NCBI GenBank assembly: GCA_963971535.1
Contig: OZ020589.1
Location: 95,786,324 to 95,850,323, forward strand
DNA length: 64,000 nucleotides
Direction of reading: 5' to 3'
From: Notolepis coatsorum
Taxonomy: Eukaryota > Chordata > Actinopteri > Aulopiformes > Paralepididae
The position numbers and the translations under genes were made by a program. The notes below the pieces were generated by a model that made no database searches, was not told where the DNA came from, and saw only the letters and a list, made by a program, of their open reading frames with translations. How positions within the stretch are numbered: position 1 is the stretch's first letter; every line of letters starts with the position of its first letter. Shown here piece by piece: positions 59,602 through 64,000 of the stretch.

Positions 59602-59899
59602 CCATGTAGCCAATCAATGCGTGTCATCTCCTCTTGCATTCTGTTTTGGACACATGTTTTTGGTTTTGTGTCTTCCTTACATCATGATAGACTCGTATTA
59701 ATTCTGTCTTGTACAATATGGCCCTCTCTTGCAGAGAGGCGTAATAAACATTGGTATTTGTTTACTTGTTGGTAAGCCCTTACATTACAACGATGTTGGA
59801 TTGGAATTCTGGATTCTATCGGCCTATTCTCCTCAAATCGGTGTACAAGGGGCAGTGAAAAACAAAATTATATATAGCATTTTGACCCATGAATGTTTG

Positions 59900-60330
59900 T
59901 AATATATATTGAAATTCTTTATTTGGAATTACCCCTTGAGATGAACCATCTAGTTTTCAAGGGGGTCCACAGCTTACAAAATACATAAATTACATATCTG
60001 TATTAAATATAACAAAACAAAAAGAAACAAACAAAAACCAAACACAAAACAAGATACAATTAATAATAAACAGGTTCAAACAACATCAAACAAGAGGAAC
60101 ATAAGACAAACAAACAACAAAACACAGAGCACATATTCAAGTGATTGCTTCAAAGATCTGTTATACTATTATTGGTGGAAACATGAACAAGTAATCTCAA
60201 GGTGAGGGGACAGCGCAGTTTTAAACAGTTGTGAGGATGTTATAGATCGAATATGAACTGGAAGATTATTCCAGTCAGATGGACCTTTGAACAATGATGA
60301 AATGTAATGCTTTGAACAACAATGTAATGA
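59900..60330 (-). mobile_element. 3' end of another LINE
   Basis: The minus frame reads FKGPSDWNNLPVHIRSITSS and QLFKTALSPHLEI, the usual C-terminal LINE motif. It is followed by a 3' UTR with an A-rich part (60,010-60,110) and an end at about 59,905. Confidence 0.65.
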
Positions 60331-61057
60331 AATGCAAATTATTATAGAGAATTATTTTCTTTTCTTTTCTTTATACTTTATTGTGTCAAAGAAAGTCATT
60401 TTACATTTAGGTATAGTATGTGTACCCACATACACATACATAACTGCACATATCCATACTTACATACGTACATACACACACAAATGTACATACGCATATT
60501 TTAAATCTTGACACTTTTTTTTTTTTTTTTTTACCCATCACCCATACAAAAAACAAGAGACAAAAACACAAACAAAGGGGTGAGCACCAGTATAGATCCT
60601 GGACCGGTACACATCCAACATCCATCCCTACTCGTCCCCACATACACACACAAGAAAAATAACAACAACAATAATAATAGCAAATAAATAAAAAATGTAT
60701 AGGAAAAAAAAACCAAGCAAAAAACAAAAAATATAAATAAAATAATAATAAGTAAAAAGGCTTGAATTTTCATTGTAGGTGTAGCTGTAGGCCTAAGGGG
60801 TGTTCCCCAACAATTGAGCAGTAGATCAAGACATCACTGTGTTTCTATACCCACTTCCTCAAACATCTGTTCCATTATGTCTAAAATATCTGACCAGTAG
60901 ATTTTTTTTTTTTTTTTTTACATGTAAAGAAAATATGTGTATGGTCGGCATTCTTCTCCCCACACTCCCTCCAGCATATAGAGAATTCTTACTGCCCATA
61001 ATACTGTTGGTTGCACACCTTTTGCTCCTTGCTATTTTGGTTGGGCATAACCAATGT
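60331..61057. other. Low-complexity and unassigned sequence
   Basis: Runs of ACATACACAC, (T)n at 60,516-60,532 and 60,901-60,919, and A-rich stretches. Probably degraded retroelement 3' UTRs. No gene. Confidence 0.4.
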
Positions 61058-61292
61058 GGGGAAGACAGTGGCTCAGGAGGTAGAGTGGTCGTCTGGTAAT
61101 CGGAAGGTTCCTGGTTTGATTCCCGGGCATCATGTCGAAGTGTCCTTGGGGCAAGACACTTAACCCCTAACTGCTCCCGACGAGCAGGTCGGCACCGTTG
61201 GTATGTGAATGTGTGAGTGAACGGGTGAATGTGAGGAACAAAAATTGTAAAGTGCTTTGTATAAAAGCTACTATATAAATGCACCATTTACC
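61058..61292 (+). mobile_element. tRNA-derived SINE
   Basis: Head GACAGTGGCTCAGGAGGTAG (A box), TGGTTTGATTCCCGG (B box), then a common fish body (GGGGCAAGACACTTAACCCC) and an L2-like end (GTAAAGTGCTTTGTATAAAA). Confidence 0.82.
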
Positions 61293-61473
61293 AATGTTTC
61301 CATGCTATGATCAGCTGATATATGATGCACTACTTCAGTTGTCCTTATTTTGCCGTATAGGGCTTTGAGCCCAGGACAAGTTCATAATTTTGTAGCATCT
61401 TGATCCCAATCAATCACAAATACTCCTCCCACACATGAAACAACTAGGACTATGGTCCCCTCATAGTTGGTTA

Positions 61474-61690
61474 AGCACGGTGGCACAGTGGTTAGAACTA
61501 ACGCCTCACAGCAAGAAGGTCCTAGGTGGGGGGTGTTGGTTTTCTCCCACACCAAAATACATGCATGCATACTCTCGCCGTTGCCCTTGACCAAGTTACT
61601 GGAATTATGACTGGAGTTGGTTCCCGGTTGCCACGCTATGGCTGCCCACTGCTGTAGTTGGGATGGGTCAAATGCAGAGGTCAAATTGAA
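61474..61690 (+). mobile_element. tRNA-like SINE remnant
   Basis: GCACGGTGGCACAGTGGTTA and CTCACAGCAAGAAGGTCC, then a body with TTGACCAAGTTACTGGAATT and GGATGGGTCAAATGCAGAG. The B-box region is damaged (CCTAGGTGGGGGGTG). Confidence 0.7.
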
Positions 61691-62793
61691 AGCATAACTT
61701 AATCAGTGGATTTGATCTTGGTCAATAAAGACTTAATCATTGTTTTTATACTTTTTGCTGAAGTAATTATTTTAATGAAAAATTATAGCACTTCTCCGGT
61801 AAACAGATTCATAAAGGTCATTCTGCATTTCTACCACTCAGCTATCAGGCTTGATTCTGATCTCGGTGCTAGATCGGTCTCGGACTGTTCTCCGGCTTTG
61901 GGGTGGTGGGAGTCTTGAGGAGATACTTTTGAGGGAGGGGCCAAGAGATGCTCAGGGCTTGACAGGTGAGCGTGTCTGATTAACAGATTTACGGTGAAAA
62001 CGGGAGCGGCTTGGTGCGAGTTTGAGATTCCGTGGCTAAATCCCCCCAGAATGCTCCTTGCATTCCTCTGCTCGGTTCAGACGATCCCTATATGGACTGG
62101 CCAGGAAACCCGACGCATCTCGGAATGCGGACCTCATAGAATTACTAATAGAATACAAGCAATATTCTATCGGCATTCGGTCTTAGTTTCGGAGTTGACA
62201 ATCTGATCCTCCAATTCAGCATCTGTTGGTCCCCAGCACTTATTATTACTAAGGGGAAATCAGCACTTATTACTAAGGGGAAATCCACCTCTGAAATCTC
62301 GCCTCCATAGACTTATGTCACTCTGCCTCATAGCCTAAAATAATCAATCCGCCTTTCTCTCAGGAACATCCATCATTATAATTCTATAATATACTTCATC
62401 CACTAATCTCTACCAGTAATTCTACTGATTTCCTGTATTGACCCCCCCTCCCCCCTTTACAATGATGTAAATATCTGATGTGAATGTTTCAGTTTTGGCC
62501 CTGACCGCAGCCCCATCTGCACTGCCTCTGAAAATGGAGACAAATGGACTGACAAAGGTTTAAAGATAGCAACTGTCAGATTTACACATCATACATCTTG
62601 TATTTTTTTTATCTTTTATTTCATCTCTGCTGCCCGTCCAGCCCCACTCCAGCCAGACTCTTTTATGTGTCCGTTATGGATAAAAATAGTCTCTTTCCCC
62701 GAGCAGAATTCCCCAGAAGGAAACCAAATGCTGAACATTATCATTGTCGAGATGTAGTGATTGATGTGGCCTGGTGAAGTTATCACGTTTTAA
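61691..62793. other. Unassigned spacer
   Basis: No gene could be supported. 62,219-62,285 has a short tandem duplication (AGCACTTATTATTACTAAGG). 62,490-62,580 is open in one frame (FGPDRSPICTASENGDKWTD) after TGTTTCAG but is unrecognised. Confidence 0.35.
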
Positions 62794-63050
62794 GGGAAAG
62801 TTCAGAGTTTTGAACTTTGTTTCCTATTTACTAATGTTGTGGATCAGTAGAGGCCTTTCTTACCACAGTCCATGCTGTTCTTCATACTTGATAGCCACAA
62901 TATAATGCTAAGTTGATGGGTCCAAGCCCCAATGGCATTACATTAGTTTGTGGCTAACTAGTCGGAGCTGTGGGTACATCCAGTATGAAGAACATGGATT
63001 GTGCTGAGAAAGGACTTTACTGATCGCCAACATCATTGGTAAATAGGTCT
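62794..63050. mobile_element. Fold-back MITE, right end lost
   Basis: Follows TTAA. The arms 62,823-62,892 and 62,981-63,046 are reverse complements (CCTATTTACTAATGTTGTGG / CAACATCATTGGTAAATAGG; CATGCTGTTCTTCATAC / GTATGAAGAACATG). Confidence 0.75.
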
Positions 63051-63169
63051 AGGGGTCCAACATCTGTTTAAATCCCCAGACATTATATTCATGGTTGGCT
63101 AAAATTGTAAGAAATAAAATAAATAAAATACAGCAAAGGGAATAACAGAGAGATGACCCCCTGATAGAC

Positions 63170-63455
63170 TGTATATTTCTACTCCAGTGACCAGATGTAC
63201 AGTAACGGTCTTGATGTATATTTCTACTCCAGTGACCAGATAGTAACAGTCTTGATGTATATTTCTACTCCAGTGACCAGATGTACAGTAACAGTCTTGA
63301 TGTATATTTCTACTCCAGTGACCAGATGTACAGTAACAGTCTTGATGTATATTTCTACTCCAGTGACCAGATAGTAACAGTCTTGATGTATATTTCTACT
63401 CCAGTGACCAGATGTACAGTAACAGTCTTGATGTATATTTCTACTCCAGTGACCA
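63170..63455. repeat. 40-46-bp tandem repeat, 7 units
   Basis: Units contain TGTATATTTCTACTCCAGTG, ACCAGATGTACAGTAAC and AGTCTTGA. Two lack TGTACAG. Confidence 0.93.
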
Positions 63456-63595
63456 TTATGTAACACCTCAGTCTGAATACGCTGAACTGAGCAAGAATGC
63501 ACCAGAGCCAGTAATGTGTGATATTCACCTGAACCTAAGATACTTGGAGAAAGGTTTAAAATAGACTAGTGCAGAATAATGCTGTATACCGTACA

Positions 63596-63821
<226 letters not shown>

Positions 63822-63829
63822 TGTATATT

Positions 63830-63945
63830 ACTATTGCACTTTACTGTTACATTTGCACTCTGGTTAAATGCCAAATGTATTTTCGTTGTACTGTACTTAC
63901 AATACATAATGACATAATGACAATACATTTGAATCTAATCTAATG
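63830..63945 (+). mobile_element. LINE family C 3' end
   Basis: Reverse complement of the 45,470 copy: GCACTTTACTGTTACATTTG, TTTTCGTTGTACTGTACTTA and GAATCTAATCTAATGA as tail. The upstream (AT)n may have grown from its 3' UTR. Confidence 0.72.
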
Positions 63946-64000
63946 ATCAGACAACCATTTATGACAAACCATACGTCATCAAAAAAGAGCATATGGAGAG

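Overview
The window is from a teleost fish genome. The evidence is (1) spliced exons of a vertebrate-type yju2b/ccdc130 gene, (2) an intact TFIIIA gene, and (3) a very dense set of fish-typical repeats: CR1/L2/Rex-type LINEs ending in 4-bp tail repeats, L2 elements with the usual fish 3' end, hAT and Harbinger elements, tRNA-derived SINEs, DIRS, BEL/Pao, and long (AT)n, (ATT)n and (GA)n tracts. Nothing bacterial or viral was seen. The species cannot be told from the sequence.

Region 1 (1-9,950) is the 5' part of yju2b on the minus strand. Six coding exons join in phase to 133 codons; the rest lies beyond base 1. The gene is crowded by repeats: exon 6 lies between two CT/GA tracts, the exon 5 donor has been amplified into a minisatellite of 26 extra copies, a Harbinger element starts 25 bp past the exon 4 donor, and the exon 3 donor runs into a (TCAC)n tract.

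Region 2 (9,950-28,350) is a transposon nest: hAT elements with 8-bp duplications, an interrupted LINE copy, a tRNA-like SINE, a second LINE copy, a DIRS fragment and a full-length LINE with one open frame (EN + RT) carrying a 2A-like motif near its N terminus. Upstream of that LINE is a near-perfect 700-bp palindrome placed inside a CCAAT-repeat/ETS promoter-like sequence.

Region 3 (28,350-36,100) holds a hAT element, an unassigned exon-like frame at 29,971-30,423, and an intact single-exon gtf3a gene (34,080-35,066). Its upstream promoter-like sequence (31,690-31,890) is the inverted twin of the one next to the LINE. It has been pushed about 2 kb from the start codon by an I-type LINE and a terminal-inverted-repeat element.

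Region 4 (36,100-47,090) holds two more copies of the SINE, a second LINE family, more LINE ends, minisatellites and unassigned sequence. Region 5 (47,096-53,733) is a BEL/Pao LTR element with 5-bp duplications and nearly identical LTRs. An in-frame deletion has fused Gag to RNase H-integrase and removed the RT core. Region 6 (53,740-64,000) holds hAT remnants, an L2 element carrying a nested Harbinger and a nested LINE tail, a hAT MITE, two SINEs, a fold-back element and AT-rich arrays.

Only two cellular genes are clear, a splicing-factor homologue and the 5S rRNA transcription factor. The other coding capacity belongs to mobile elements. Insertion boundaries are unusually well marked: many have exact duplications, and several have empty-site paralogues inside the same window.
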